A stretch of DNA of 64,000 nt from Phylloscopus collybita (GCA_027886175.1 JAJNNQ010000026.1:21048001-21112000), one strand, 5' to 3'. Counted from the first letter of the stretch, positions 1 through 13,800 are shown. Made by a program: numbers and translations. The notes: generated by a model not told the origin, from the letters alone.

Positions 1-796
<796 letters not shown>

Positions 797-2534
797 CTAT
801 GAACGAGAAGAAAATAATAATACCTTAAGATGAATTTTTATGCAGAGTAGCTGGAATAAAAATTTATCTCCTTTTCATCATTCTTCTGTTTGCACCTCAC
901 TGCCTGAAACCTGCAATAGTAACAACTGACATGTGTGACAAAGGCTTTACCTTGATTTTGTGAAAGCTGAAAAATTCCCTTCCACCTCCTGCTACCTTTC
1001 AGTTTATCCCAATGATACTGTACAAAAGAGATATTATATTCACTTAAGAGTATTTCCTTACAAATTCAGATCTGTGTCCATGCCTAAGCAGGATTCATGA
1101 CCCTTTCGTTTCTGTTCCGCTGGAGCATGGAACTATCAACTGCTGTCCCCTTCCCTCTGCACAGTCAAGTTGCAATAACTGGCTAATTCATATATTGTAA
1201 TGGGCACTGTCTTTGCAGCAGAGATAAGAATTACTGAGCTGTTGAACATGACAGATGCTCCCCTGAAAAGGAATGGAAGGCCTGTAGTCACTCCAAGTTA
1301 CTTCACATGTATAACAACCAACTTCACTTTGCTAAAGATCTGCCAGGTTTTTTTAGACAGTACTTGTTTTTACCTCTCTCTCTCTAAAGTCTCAAAGTGA
1401 GTGAAAAACCTTAAGATCTGTGAAACAACAACACTAAAACTGTTCACTGCAGATTATTTAATGGCAGTGAAGAAAACGGGATTCCAGCAATTGCTAAATT
1501 CACAAAGTATCTTCACAAAAAATGCTGTTTTCTCCACTAGGCATTTTGTGAGGGTCACATTAAAAGTTATGTGACTCTTCACCAGTATCTATTATGTATT
1601 AATTCCTTCACTACTGGTACTATTTCTATTTTTCCACACAATGATTTATCCTGCAAAGGAGATAAACAGCCCTAATACATCAACCACAGAAGGGGCAAAC
1701 ACTTCAAGAGCTGCCTGACTAGTGGCTTGAAGTACACAGAAGGCAACTTTGAGGTTTTAAGCAACTTCTTCAGTAAGAAAAACTACTTCAAGTATATAAT
1801 AAACCAAGTTCAAGACAAGATTGTTTTTATACAGCAAAACCCATACCCACATATCTGGTCAAGCCTGGTTAACTTGGCCTCTTCAGAGCAAAAAGGAAGA
1901 ACACTGTTGGGAATTAACAGAATGGCTGAGGGCAAAATGTTTGTGCCATTACTGATGAGTTGTGCTGTGCTGCAGAAACACTAAGTGTTGACTAATTGTC
2001 CTACATTATTGACTTAAAGGGACAGATCTGAGGACAAAATGCTCACTCACCCTATGACACATGGGTCTCTTAGAACCTGCACATTTTCCCCTGCTAGCAG
2101 CAGCAATTCAGTTGCGTGAGAGAAACTTCCATTCTTGCCCTGTTAAAGGTGTGGAAATGGCTCATTTTTGTTGTCACCATTGCCCCTGGGCATCATCCAG
2201 CCTCCTGCCTAGGTAGGTCTGGCTCAATCTGGCCAAAGGTCCCTAAAATCCTGTCCCTGTATGGAAGGGCACTGAGCTGCACTGGCCACACTTCCTTCTC
2301 CATCAACCTGGAGGAGAGCCAGGGATATGCTGCTGTTCCAGCTAACTCAATAGCAGGAGGCATAAAATCCCCAGGAAATAGAGGGATAAAAAGAAATAAA
2401 GAAAGAAAAAATAAAATAAAATTTAAAAAAACTACCAAAATGACAAATCATTCCCAACAATGAATGATATGTTTGGATTATGACTATATGTGGCTTCAGC
2501 ACACTCAGATTTACGAGTCCTGACTTTCTACATT

Positions 2535-2580
2535 CCTTAATGCCAATAAGTAAATCGCCTTAATGCCAATAAGTAGATCC
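2535..2580. repeat. Two-copy 23-bp tandem duplication
   Basis: A 23-bp unit (2535-2557) beginning CCTTAATGCCAATAAGTA is repeated directly at 2558-2580 with two mismatches. It lies in intron sequence and has no apparent function. Confidence 0.9.
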
Positions 2581-3347
2581 AGGCATCTATCTCACTTCCC
2601 GTAAGGTTATTAATACACCATGAAAACAATTTATAGGAGCATAGATAAGGAAAAATCCCAAACAAACCCAACTTGAAGCCAGCTCATGTGCTTTAAAAGG
2701 AAAGTGTCAACAACATGAATATATATTCCAGCAGGGAAACTTTTTGATAAGATAACCAGCTCTAACCATTAAAAAATGCTGACATGCAGTTAAAGGTACT
2801 GTGTTAAAAGCAAGCTATGAAAGCAGAATAGGAGTTTATTTGAATACAAGGGGCATATTTTCCTCACCAAACACACCTTCCTGGGCAATTGCCACATGAA
2901 CCATGCCTGCTGGCACGGCTGAGCTGGAAGACTAAAGGATAGTTTTTATTCCAGAGTGTTCACGTGTTTCATATTCTCTATCCAGAGACATAGGCTGAGA
3001 GGTATCTCACCTACTGGAGAATCCTAAAGAGAAGCCTTCAGGAACCAGAGTTTCTGCACACATGCAGTCCTTGAGTTCTTCCTACTTTAAAGGGACAATA
3101 TAAACAAAAACGGTGACACTAACCAGGAGAGGAGACTGGGAAGGAAGATCATTTCCAGCATATTACATTGATTAGAGGCTCAGGCTTTTGGAAGAGCACT
3201 GATCATCTCAAGATTAATCACAACTCTGCAAGAACCAGCAATGCCAGATTTTCTTTTTCTTCCCAGCAACATCAAAATGAGAGCAGAGATGGGTGGTACA
3301 GCTGGACACTGTTCCAGTGCAGGCAATGCAAACACAGGACAAACATA

Positions 3348-3420
3348 AAATCCCCACACAAATATATACATACACATAGGTACACACAGGTATGAATGTA
3401 CACACACATGCACACACCAT
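3348..3420. repeat. Imperfect CA-rich microsatellite
   Basis: The plus strand is dominated by CACA, TACA and CACAT units (for example ACACACACATGCACACACC near 3400). It is interrupted, not a pure (CA)n array. It lies just left of the direct repeat that bounds the retrocopy. Confidence 0.75.
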
Positions 3421-3436
3421 CCAGAACAAACTGAGG

Positions 3437-3448
3437 AAGGCAATTTGG
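3437..3448. repeat. Left copy of the retrocopy target-site duplication
   Basis: AAGGCAATTTGG occurs here and again at 3978-3989, where the first two A merge with the poly-A tail. The ten unambiguous bases match perfectly. Confidence 0.7.
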
Positions 3449-3979
3449 GTGCTTCCCGTGCTGTGATGACAAACTTGGAGCAGAGTAAGCTTTGGAGACA
3501 AACACTGAAAAAGTCCATGCCACAGCAGCAAGTCAGGGCTGCTCCTGCCTTCATGTCTTTAAGTCAAACCACCAATCCACCAAGTTTTTCTCTCACAACA
3601 ATTCATCCTACCAAAAATATATAGGGGGCAGAGAGATGAAGGCAGACAGACAAAACTCCCTCTCTGTCTCCTCCACAAAGACATTCTGCACTCAATGCAG
3701 CAGCAAAGAGGGGGTTTATCTGAATACACACAAGGGTCCTAGGGGGAAAGAAAACATACAAACCAGAGTGTCTCCTAGATGCTCAATTCAAGGACACAAC
3801 ACCAAACCCAGGGACTGTTCCACATGCACATTACTGACTTAGAAGCTTGTGAGCCTTGCCAAGTATGAACCGCGATGTTTTGGGGGTTATTACAAATACA
3901 AATGAGAGACTGCTACAACTTGGGATTAATGAACCAATAAAGCAGTCATTCGCATGTTAAAAAAAAAAAAAAAAAAAAA
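3449..3979 (+). pseudogene. Probable processed retrocopy (mRNA 3' end) with poly-A tail and target duplication
   Basis: A 531-bp plus-strand segment ends with a poly-A signal AATAAA at 3936-3941. After 17 more bases comes a run of 21 A (3959-3979). Immediately after the A-run is GGCAATTTGG (3980-3989). The same ten bases, also preceded by two A, occur at 3437-3448, directly before the segment. A poly-A tail plus a flanking direct repeat of 10-12 bp is the signature of LINE-machinery retrotransposition of a polyadenylated RNA. The insert is antisense to ANKRD6. I do not recognise the parent RNA. There is no ATG-started reading frame of note, so a truncated 3' untranslated region or a non-coding RNA is most likely. 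A chance A-run beside a chance 10-mer match is the alternative, but I consider it unlikely. Confidence 0.7.
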
Positions 3980-4984
3980 GGCAATTTGGACTTCTATTCA
4001 AATGTAAACAATTGCTTCATCAGGCAACAAATCATACAAATGGTCCTGTGTCACGCACTTATTGACAAAATAAATGGGACCTATTGGACTAAGGCTTCAA
4101 CTACCAAACGCCGTGACACACTGTAGCTGTGGGGTATATCGGGTTGCAGCCAAGCACTGCCAACAGCCACATGAACTTCAGCAGTAAAATGCAAGGGTAA
4201 GTTTTTGTCTGCATTAAATCTGTGCTCTAACTTTCAAGCATTAACAGGCAGCTGTCGATACACACCACTTAAAAGTAGAATCCTCTCAGCATCGCTGCCA
4301 ATGTATATCCACTCCACGACCAAACCCATACAGGGGGCCTTAGCACTATAAACTCCATGATCTTTCCTTGTGTTTATGTATGTGTAGGTACTTTTCTGCA
4401 AGTACATTCAGTTCTCCATCTCACCCTACTCTTGTGATGCACAAGGACTGTTATTTATTCATCCGTTCTGCACTCATAAAAAACACGCCTGCAAATCCAA
4501 GTCCTGTCACATTGTTCACACTGATGATTTGTTAGACTGTTCTCCATGAATAACCTGCTCACTCAAGTCAGCAGAAAGCTTCTCATTGACCTCAACAGGC
4601 ATTCAGCAAGGTTCTGTTTGTTAGTCCCTTTTAATTTATCTTTATTTATTGTTTAAAACAGACACAAATAGCTTTTCAAACTGAAGGAGTGCAAATATAT
4701 GAAAGCACCAAAATAAATTAATTTTTTTATTTCTGTCTTAGGTTAAAAAAGAAGAAAAGAGAGACTACTTTAAAGAACTCATCATGCTCTGAAGTTGAGA
4801 CTTAAAGTACACCAGCATTACAAAAGTGTTGCCATAAGGTGTGTTCATGACTACTTCAAAGTTAAATCAAACGATTACTGACTCAGAACAGGAGCACTAC
4901 CTTTTGCATTTCTTTAGGGCTTTTTTTTCTGAATGATCATCCATTCTCTGCAGAATTCCATTTTATAGCTCCTGCTATGATCAA

Positions 4985-5471
4985 AGCAGGAGCCTGCTCC
5001 AACACAAGTTTCTCGTGGATTCCCAGGTCTCTTTCAGACATCCACCTGTTCTGGTATGGATCTGCCTCCATGGGCTGCAGGTGGATCTCTGCATCCCCAT
5101 GGACCTCCATGCAGGGGAACAGCTGCCTCACCATGGGCTGCTGGTGGTGCTTGGCTCCACCATCTGAAGAACCTCCTACCCCTCCTGCACTGACCTTGGT
5201 GTCTGCAGAGTTGTTCCTCTCACATACTCTCACTGCTCTTCCCTGGCTGTAATTACATCTTCTCTGGAATTTTTTTTTTCCTTATTAAATATGTTATCCC
5301 AGAGGGGTTACCACAATTTCTGGTTGGCCAAGCCTTCATCAACAGCACATCCATCTTGGAGCCACCTGGCAGTGGCTCTGCCAGACCCGGGGAAGCTTTT
5401 AGCAGCTTCTCCCAGAAACAACACCTGTAGCCCTTTCTGCTACCAAAACCTGGCCATGCAAACCCAATACC
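4985..5471 (-). mobile_element. Truncated avian ERV LTR (ERVL-like), U3 side
   Basis: This half-kilobase block is clearly related to the longer LTR at 42,043-43,176. Both share the tracts with GGCTGCAGGTGGATCTCTGC, with CTTGGTGTCTGCAGA, with ATCCCAGAGG, and the terminal CTACCAAAACCTGG to CAAACCCAATAC. The minus strand carries a TATA-like ATATTTAA (rc of 5285-5292) in a position fitting a U3 promoter, so the sense direction is minus, the same as ANKRD6. The plus-strand right end (about 5471) matches the LTR terminus, while the left end is truncated. No internal retroviral gene is attached. Assignment to the ERVL class is from recalled bird repeat consensus and is less certain than the LTR call. 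Confidence 0.8.
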
Positions 5472-8037
5472 CTCTAGAAATGGACAACAATGTCCTGGGA
5501 GGACAGCAAGGCACATCAGCTCAGCAGAAGTCCCAGGCTTTTGTGCCAAAGATGCAGCTGTCAATAATTTCACTGAAAGAGAGCTCTACTACAAAAGGAC
5601 TGAAAGAAGGGACCAGCTTTCTTGCTTGGAAAAAATGGCTTAAGTTCTTAGTTTTCCAGTTTTTGCAGCTTATTCACCAAAGTACCTGATAAGGGCACCT
5701 GCCTGTTGGATCAGCCAGTATGTATGACCAGTTGTTCAGGGCATTTTTTGCCCTTTTCATAAAGGAATCAGCTACACATTTCACGCCTGTGAAGAATGTC
5801 AGACAAAAATGTGTAAAAATAGAAAATATTTCTTTGTCACATCAGGCAGAGCAGCAACAGAGCACCCTGACCAAACAGGTGCCCTTTGAGAAGAGCAGAG
5901 CCACAAAGCCTTCTCTGAGCACCATGCCTGCCCTGGGCCACAGCCCCATGGAGCTGGTGGCAGAGGTCCAGCACCACCATGTGCCACGCAGTGCCACCAG
6001 CCCTCCCCCACTGTGGACTCCCTGATGTCAGACTGCCGTCACCTGTGTGACCTAGCAGACATCAGCTCCTCTTTACATATTTTAAAAGGCCCCAAATCTG
6101 GAATGAGCCCAAGCGTCCCTCACTGGAGTCAGAGGAGGTACACATTTCCATACTGACTTCACCTGTACAAATGCCTTGCTAGTAATGCTGTCAAAATGAA
6201 ACAAGACCTCACCGTAATGCTGAAGTCAGCACCTGGACATGTGTATGTGTATTCTCCACTGGATTTTGTTTCTTTCCTATTCTTCCTCTTTTTTTCTGAA
6301 ATCATCTACTCACAACTGACAAAAATGAAATACTATTTTGCAGCTGAATTGTTGTTTCCTGAAGCAACAATTAACCACATCGTATGACCTTCCATACAGA
6401 ACAAAACCAGAACTGGACAAGTCAGCTATAAGGTATTTACTAGTACTTGGTTTGTTACAGAAAATATCCTTCATTTTTCTTGAGCTATGCTAAATTAATC
6501 CTTTTTTAATAAAGAACTCTAACATTTATCTCTAGACGCTGGACACTTTAATCTGTGGCTCTGCGGTGTTATTCACAACAACTGGTCTGTGCTTACAGAT
6601 CTGGATCAGAAATACATTAAAGCCTGCTGTGATGGGGGAACTTTTTCTTTCCCTCCAAAGAGCTTTGTCCTTCCTCCAATAAAACCCAGAGATTTCAGCA
6701 GGAAGTTTGATTGACAAGTACCAAATCCTTTTCTTTTCTGGAAGCAAACCCATATAATTTAAAATTACGCAGAACAAACTGAAAACTACTAATAAAATTA
6801 GAAGACATACAGATAAACCAGAACTAAGTCATACACATGGGTAAATTTATTTTTATGCTTCACTGTGCAATAAGTTTTATCTTGGGGGAGAAGAGGGTTC
6901 TGGGTTTCAATTTTTCTGAAAGCTTGGTCTATTTTACTGCACTACAAAAAGTCTGCCATCTAATTTCCATTCTAAAATTAAGAACATCTGTCCTGAAAGA
7001 TGTCCTTATTTTGTGCTTGTTCTGCTTAGTAGAAGACTGCACAAGCCATCACCTGTTGCTGTGACGGCTAAAAAACCCCTCCAGATTTCCAGATTTCCAG
7101 TTTCAATATACTTGAGTCTAATTTATACATCCTTGCTCTTGTGACAACCTTGTCCTTAACTTTAAACAGCTCTTTCTCCTTCCAGCCTTTGTGTGTCATC
7201 AGATTAACAAGCCAGGCTCTTCCAGGGTATGTTTATACAGCCTTTCACAGGCAAAGACGCACATGCTCTCCCTATGCAGCTGCTGGCTGGGTGAGAGACA
7301 GATGCAAACTGCACGCTGCATACACCTGAACAGGACATCACAGAGCCTGAACGATGGGCTCTGTGGAGGGCACCAGGCTGGTCTCACGCCTCTTGGTTCA
7401 CACTGAGCTCAGCTCTCTCTGGCTCACAGCGTGGGAGGAGTGAGAGTCTGTGTGCCTTCAAAACACCCTGTACACACAGCCTTGGCTGCTGCTCTGAGAG
7501 AGTCCCTGCTCCACTGTGTGCACTCCTCCACAGTCTTGCAGATCTGACTTCATCTCTTCTGAGCAGGGCTTGTCACCAGGCTACCCAAGTACCTCCTCTG
7601 TACTGTCTGTCAGTGTGCTGGGATGCATCCAGAATGACAACAGAGACAGCTTTTGTCATCTTCCCTCTCTGGGCTACACAGGGATGAACCACCACTTCTA
7701 GGAAAGAACAGCTACAATGCTGTAGTACCTGGTGAGCTACAGGGATGGCCTCACAGCTCACAGCTCTCCAGTATGGTTGGCAAGCACATCTCCACCAGCA
7801 CTTTGCACCTGGCTGCAATTTTGCTGCCAAATGAGCTTTGTTTTGATTTTCCACACAGGGCAGAGCAACAAAGTAAGGGAGCCACCTATGTCATATAGGA
7901 AAGAAAAACTTGTCAGCTCTGGGAAATCTGCATTATATCAAATTAACCTGATTTTGTATTTCAAAGTCAAATCCACACTATTTGTTTCTTATTGTAATCA
8001 GCAGAGGTCCCTCAGCAGCCTCAAAGCTCATCATCTT

Positions 8038-8094
8038 AAAAAAAAAAAAAAACAAAAAAACCCAAAAAACAAACAAACAAAATAAAATACAACC
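8038..8094. repeat. A-rich low-complexity tract
   Basis: A run of about 15 A is followed by AAAC and AAAT units. Unlike the tract at 3959, it has no AATAAA signal just upstream and no obvious flanking duplication, so I call it low-complexity sequence, not a retrocopy tail. Confidence 0.75.
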
Positions 8095-9222
8095 ACAAAA
8101 CCCTGTGCTGCCATTCAGGTATGTGTAAGTCAGTGTTTCCTAGTCTGTTACTGACTGCCTTTAATAGTTGTTCATCAGCTACAGAGCTGCTTGGACAACA
8201 GAACCGAATAGCCATCTACATCAAACAGTTAATGGTTATTACATCTGTGCTTTCTGTCTATCACCAAGAGACTACTTATTTTGGCAAACAAAACTTACAA
8301 ACACAGGTTGTCCTTGGATCACTCCAACTTTCAAAATAAATATTATCTAAAACTCAAACACTGTGAAGGGACTGAAAACAACTGTCACTGACAGATAAGC
8401 ATTCTGTCTTTTCCTCTTTTTACCAAATGTGCTTTCTATGTGTAAATATTAGCTTCCATACATATGTAATGTTCAAAACCAATATGGAAACATAGATAAA
8501 AGTAGATAGAATGGAGAACAACAGTCATGAAAAAAATACACCCTAAACTTTATGTTACAGTTCTAAAGATTTGACTTACCTAGTTCTTTTTAAGGTTTTT
8601 TGTTGATCAAACCTTCTCTGCAACAGGCAATTACATCTCATCTTTTCTAAGACAGTATTATTTATATCATGTTGAGCATTAGGAATAGGTGAATATCAGC
8701 TTGAACTCACTTGTATCTAAGCAGAAATCCTTTGATTGTTACTTTTCTCAAAGGTATGGGGAACACAATTTGCAACCCCCAAGTTTGGAACTGACTAAGG
8801 GACTACACAGAACAGATCAATGAAGATGTTTAAGAGAGGCTGCTGCACCAAGAGACTTCAGCAGCAAGAAACACTTTCTGCATCCCTTTACCCTGCCACA
8901 AGAGGTGGCTTTTCCCCATCCTCTCACCCAGGGAGATGGGTGCCCCGAACTGCCTTCCCTTGACAGTGATGAATCGCTCCATTCATCAGGTCACACAGTG
9001 TTCAAAAGTCAATGCACGCTTTGAAAAATGTTGCTCCCCTCTGCCGACACGCTGTGTTTGCAAGGACTAAGTGCTCATCACAGCTGCACCCACTGCAAAG
9101 GGTATAAACACAGACGTGCACTATATTGCAAATTTGTGTGAGCTGTTAAGTCCAGACTTCAAGGAAATCTGAACACTAACTTCAGTCACATTCAGATTGG
9201 TAAAGCTAGGAGGGCATTTTCA

Positions 9223-9508
<286 letters not shown>

Positions 9509-10689
9509 CTGGACAGTGATGTTATTGCTATGCCATCCATTGGACCTATGGATCAGAAAACAACACTGCTGTCAGCCAGCTTTCAGAAACAGAGCACTAC
9601 AGCAGCTCCTCCCCGAGCGTTCATCTTTGCGTTGGTTTGGGAGGGGATCACAAAAACTCCTCAGAACCTCCTGAAGACATTGCACTTCTGTTGCAAGGTG
9701 GAGGGATGTAGACAGTAGCACATTTTCAATGTGCCCTCATTCCCTCCCCTTGGTTGGGACAAAAATCCTTGAACTTCCTGAGAGCTTAACGTTCTTTCAG
9801 CCTGACTTCTATTTGTGTGGTCCCCTTTCATCCTCTCTCCTCCTACCAGGTTTCCTGGTCTTTAATTAGCCAAGGATGGGTTAACTACTGTTGGCCAAAG
9901 GAACAAGAATAGGTTATAGTTACTGGCTGCTAATATAAATATACAAACCTCTGCCCTGGAAGGATTGAGTGCAGTCAGCAATTAAAGGCAGCTGACTGTT
10001 CCCTCATGAGTATAAAATGCTTCACAGCCTCCCCTGAACCATCCCAAGGACACCGCTGGGAGAGATCACAACCTGCTATTGGGAAACACTCATCTTTGCT
10101 GTCACTGAGAAATTATGTTCTCCCCACCGAGCTGACATCATGCCCCGCTGACTCCAGAAACAATTCAGATTTAGCACTCATCACGCAAACTGTGAGTATG
10201 CAAACTGCCCAGGCTCCACTGACCCATCCAACGAGCCATCAGAGATGAAAAGAGTTTTCTGATATAATTACAGAAAATGTATCCACTGATCACTTTGAGC
10301 TGTGGGATCCAGAACCTGCCCAATTTGGGAAGATTTCAGCTTTATTTGTGCTTTTCTCACTTTAGCATTTAAGTGTTTCAGTACAGGAGAAACATCTTCA
10401 AGATATCCAGTACATTTACAAATTATCTGTCCTCCTTTCTTGAAATATCACTGCACTGTTCCTTAACAGCTACCAGTGCTAAACACTCTGCATAGTTGAA
10501 GAGTAATAGCTGCAGGGTCCAGGTGATCTTGGAGATCAATACTGGAATACAATGTCTTTCACCTTTATGTTATCCTTTGAATCCATCTCAGAACAGCAAT
10601 AACTAAAACTGTAGGTTAACTTGTAGTAGTAGACAGTAGCATAATTTAATTTATACTCCTAAGGTAATTTATATTAACAAATCTTAGAA

Positions 10690-10855
10690 CATTTTATGAG
10701 CTTTAATTCTTATAAGACCCTTTGAGGTGAACAATATGAAGAAGAATATTACATGCATTTTAGAAAAAGGCATAGAAAAGTTACTGCTTTCTCTGAGGTC
10801 AACAGAAAGTTATGCCAAAGCCAGTAAAAACTCCAGGTAACTGACTCTTGATTTC
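10690..10855 (+). repeat. MIR-like (CORE-SINE) fossil
   Basis: The plus strand follows the MIR consensus order as I recall it: a TTTAATTCTTATAAGACCC segment, then TTTGAGGTGA, ATTTTAGAAAAAGGCA, AGGTCAACAGAAAGTTATG and finally CCAGGTAACTGACTC. Divergence is high, as expected for an element this old. The 5' head is weaker and could extend to about 10,630. Confidence 0.6.
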
Positions 10856-12892
10856 TAAGTATAAGCATTAGGCAATATACCATTTCCAGGTAAAAGATTC
10901 AAGTAAGCCTTTCCTCACCTTTCTCTTCCTTCCTGAGTGCAAACATGTTTGGAGCAACATGGAAATAGCTGCACATTTATTCAGAGAAACCAGACAAAGC
11001 GTTTCTGGGCCTCAAAGTCAGCATAACATAGGACAACAGAGGAGTGGTGCTGTACCCTGTGCTACTGGACTGGTTTCACCCACACCCTCAGTGTGATGGA
11101 CACAGTTTGTACCCTGGTAACATAGGAAATAGGGAAGATAGAAGAAAAACCCCTCATGTCCTTCACTAGCACATCATACCCTGCTCCTCTGGCAGAGTGC
11201 TGTACTCATTATAGTACAAACCATTTAAAAAGCGCCAAGAAACACAGATGGCCTACACTTAGTAATTTGATCTGTGACAAACAACGAAAGTTTCAACCTT
11301 ACCTCCTCAAGCATTTGATTCCCAGTGACTTGTGCTTCTGAAGCAAGAGGAACACCCACCCTTCTCCCCATACCCCCTCCCCCCATGATCCCGGCCTCCT
11401 GCTCCCAATACATCCCTGAGGCTCCCATCACATCCCAAAGTGGTGGTTCCATAACCCAGGAGCACACCCCACAGTTCCCCTCCGTGACCAGTACACGGTG
11501 CAGGGCACCCATTACAAAAGGGAGCTTTTCAGGCAGAGGATGATGGTGTGTTTCTGTGCCAGCCCCTGCCTGTGCAGCGGTAGTTTCCAGGTGAACTGTG
11601 CCATCACTTGTTTCTCCCCAGCCTTATCCCTAAGCTGGCTGCCAGTACTTTGGCTGGAGGCATGTACAATACACTGACATCTTAAAACATTTCTGGTCAG
11701 AACCTGCTTGGTTTTCTCACCTCTTAAATTAAAAAACAAAACAAACCAAAAACAAAACAATATAGTGACATCATTGTTATTGGCAGATTTGCATATTCAC
11801 TACAAAAATCCCCATCTCAATGGAGACATTTTCCTGACACACTGACATTTCTGAGCAAGTTTGCAGAAACCACAGAGGCTCATCACTTCTTAGCCACAGC
11901 ACTAGAAAGGCACTAATACCTCAGCAATCTAGGGCTGGAAAAGTCTGGATAGCCTATGCAAGGTAAATGCTGGAAATCATACTCCCCAGTTTAATTTTCT
12001 CCCTCTCTCACGCTGCCTTCCCATTACTGCAGCACACTGAGATGATGAGCCTGCCATGCCCTGCCACACTGGAGTGATGGACTGTGACCGTGTCACTGCT
12101 ATCATGGAGTTTGCCTTCTTGTCTTTCCCACCACTTGGATCATACATAAAAGCATAGCAAGGAGCTGATTCAGCTATTGGTCTTTTAGGGATATCTCCCA
12201 CTTCGCCCAGGTCTCCAGCAGATGTCGGTCCTGTTCCCAGAGGGCAGTCACAGCACGAGCCTGGCTCCTGCTCAAACAACAGGTCACATTCCCTACCACA
12301 TCTGCTTTACATCTCCTCAACTGGGATTATCTGCAATCCAGAAAAGCATGTCCAATTAGAATAGGAAGCCCAGAAAGACCAACTTTCCTTTTCTCCTGAG
12401 CCGGTAGAAAAAGGTGATGGGTGAACAGTGGAAGTGGGAACAGCCTTCTCATTCCTCTCCCCACGGACTCATCCTCAGCACAGTGCCTACACTGGCAGTG
12501 GCATCACTTCCCCCAGCTTTAACTCTCTACGTGCCCCAGACACACAGAGCATCTTTCCTTGACCATGTCTGCACCCCCAGCAGCAGGAAGAAGGTACCAG
12601 ATGCCCAAGGACTACAATTAAAAGCTTGACTGCTCCTTTCACACCCAGATGGTGCAAAATGAACCCGACAACACGATTACAGGCACTGCATCGCATCCCT
12701 GCTGCCAGCACCTGCTGCCCAGAATTAAATCCCTCATTATCACCCCCAAGATCCAGAAGCTCAAGGGAAGTGCAGAGCAAGAGAATATTCAAACCTTATA
12801 CCTTCAACAACAAAAAATTATTTTGCTTTAACGTATTATTAAATGAAAAACAGCCATCTCTGTGCTTCTTTGTTTAAGATCAGATTACTTAC

Positions 12893-13380
12893 CTGGGGCG
12901 GGCTGGGAAAGCAACACCTACTTCCCGAGCCTCTCCAAGGAAACTGGCCAGATGTGATGCCCACAGGTTCAGTTGCTTTGTTGTGGGTCAGTCCCTTCCG
13001 AGGACAATGTGCTCACCCCATCGGTGGAGTGTGGAAAAGGACAGGCTGACTGTGGATTAGTGCTCCCAATCGGCAGCTGCGAGGCACCGTCCCCGGGCGC
13101 TGAGGTCCAGCTGCATCCCCACGGATTATGCTCGCAGCTCACTGAGCCACACCGCCCTACGGATGCTTAGGAGATGTCTGGGGTGGCACAGCAGCGTGTG
13201 GGTGGGCAGCTGGCTGCTCGGTGGCAGGGTTGTAAAGCTCCCAGCTCTGTCCTCTCTCCCGTGCAACTGGCAGAGCTGGAAAAAAACACTCCCTGCACCT
13301 TTCCCCTCCCCAGCTCCCTCCCCTCCAAACTGCTGCCAGGCTGCTTCAGTGGCCGTAGCGCCTACACGTCAGTAACAAAA
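12893..13380 (-). promoter_or_regulatory. ANKRD6: Candidate alternative ANKRD6 promoter and non-coding first exon
   Basis: This GC-rich block is unusually rich in CpG for its AT-rich surroundings. Its minus strand ends in CGCCCCAG|GTAAGTAATC, a near-perfect donor (exon end 12,893, intron from 12,892). It lies 3.4 kb upstream of the start-codon exon in the right orientation. The upstream end has a CRE-like TGACGTG (rc of about 13,365-13,371). A 19-codon upstream reading frame starts at 13,116 and stops at 13,057. Because the start-codon exon has an in-frame stop before its ATG, a transcript from here would still make the standard protein. Human ANKRD6 has multiple 5' ends, which fits, but use of this exon is inferred. 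The transcription start is not determined. Confidence 0.55.
13057..13116 (-). other. Upstream open reading frame of 19 codons in the candidate alternative first exon
   Basis: ATG at 13,116-13,114 opens a short frame (Met-Gln-Leu-Asp-Leu-Ser to Asp-Trp-Glu-His) closed by TAA at 13,059-13,057, before the splice donor. If the exon is transcribed, it could lower translation of ANKRD6. There is no sign that the peptide itself matters. Confidence 0.35.
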
Positions 13381-13800
13381 AAAGCACAGGAATGGTGATT
13401 TTCAAAAGCCAAAGGACAGTCCAGGAAACATCAAACATCACAGATACTGAAAGGCTAGGCAACAGACTCTAGTAAATTCATGCAAGGGTTAAAGCCAGCA
13501 GCTTCCTCGCTGAGGGAAGAGAAAAAAGCCAAAACTATGAAAGATTTAGGAGCTATGAGCTAATCAATTTTAAGAAGCTCCCTGTGCTAAATGGAAAAGA
13601 TGAAATGCCAGGGCACAGGTCATTCTCAATGCAATCACTAAGTTAAATTAGTATTTGAATAAAAGAATGCTTACATAGCTAACAAAAAGTTTCTATGTGT
13701 GCTGAGGTACAAGATGAAAGAGGAAAAAAGAAGATGGGACTGCAGTTTTCTGCAAGGGATCCCAAAGTCTATTTTTTATTTTATCACCAGAAATTATGCT

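Noticed and set aside
3492..3842. 116-codon frame inside the retrocopy
   Set aside because: It starts with TTG, not ATG, and has no recognisable domain. The insert looks like a 3' untranslated region.
8967..8988. Perfect 8-bp hairpin TGATGAAT-6 nt-ATTCATCA
   Set aside because: Too short for a microRNA precursor or other structural RNA. Such stems are expected by chance in this much sequence.
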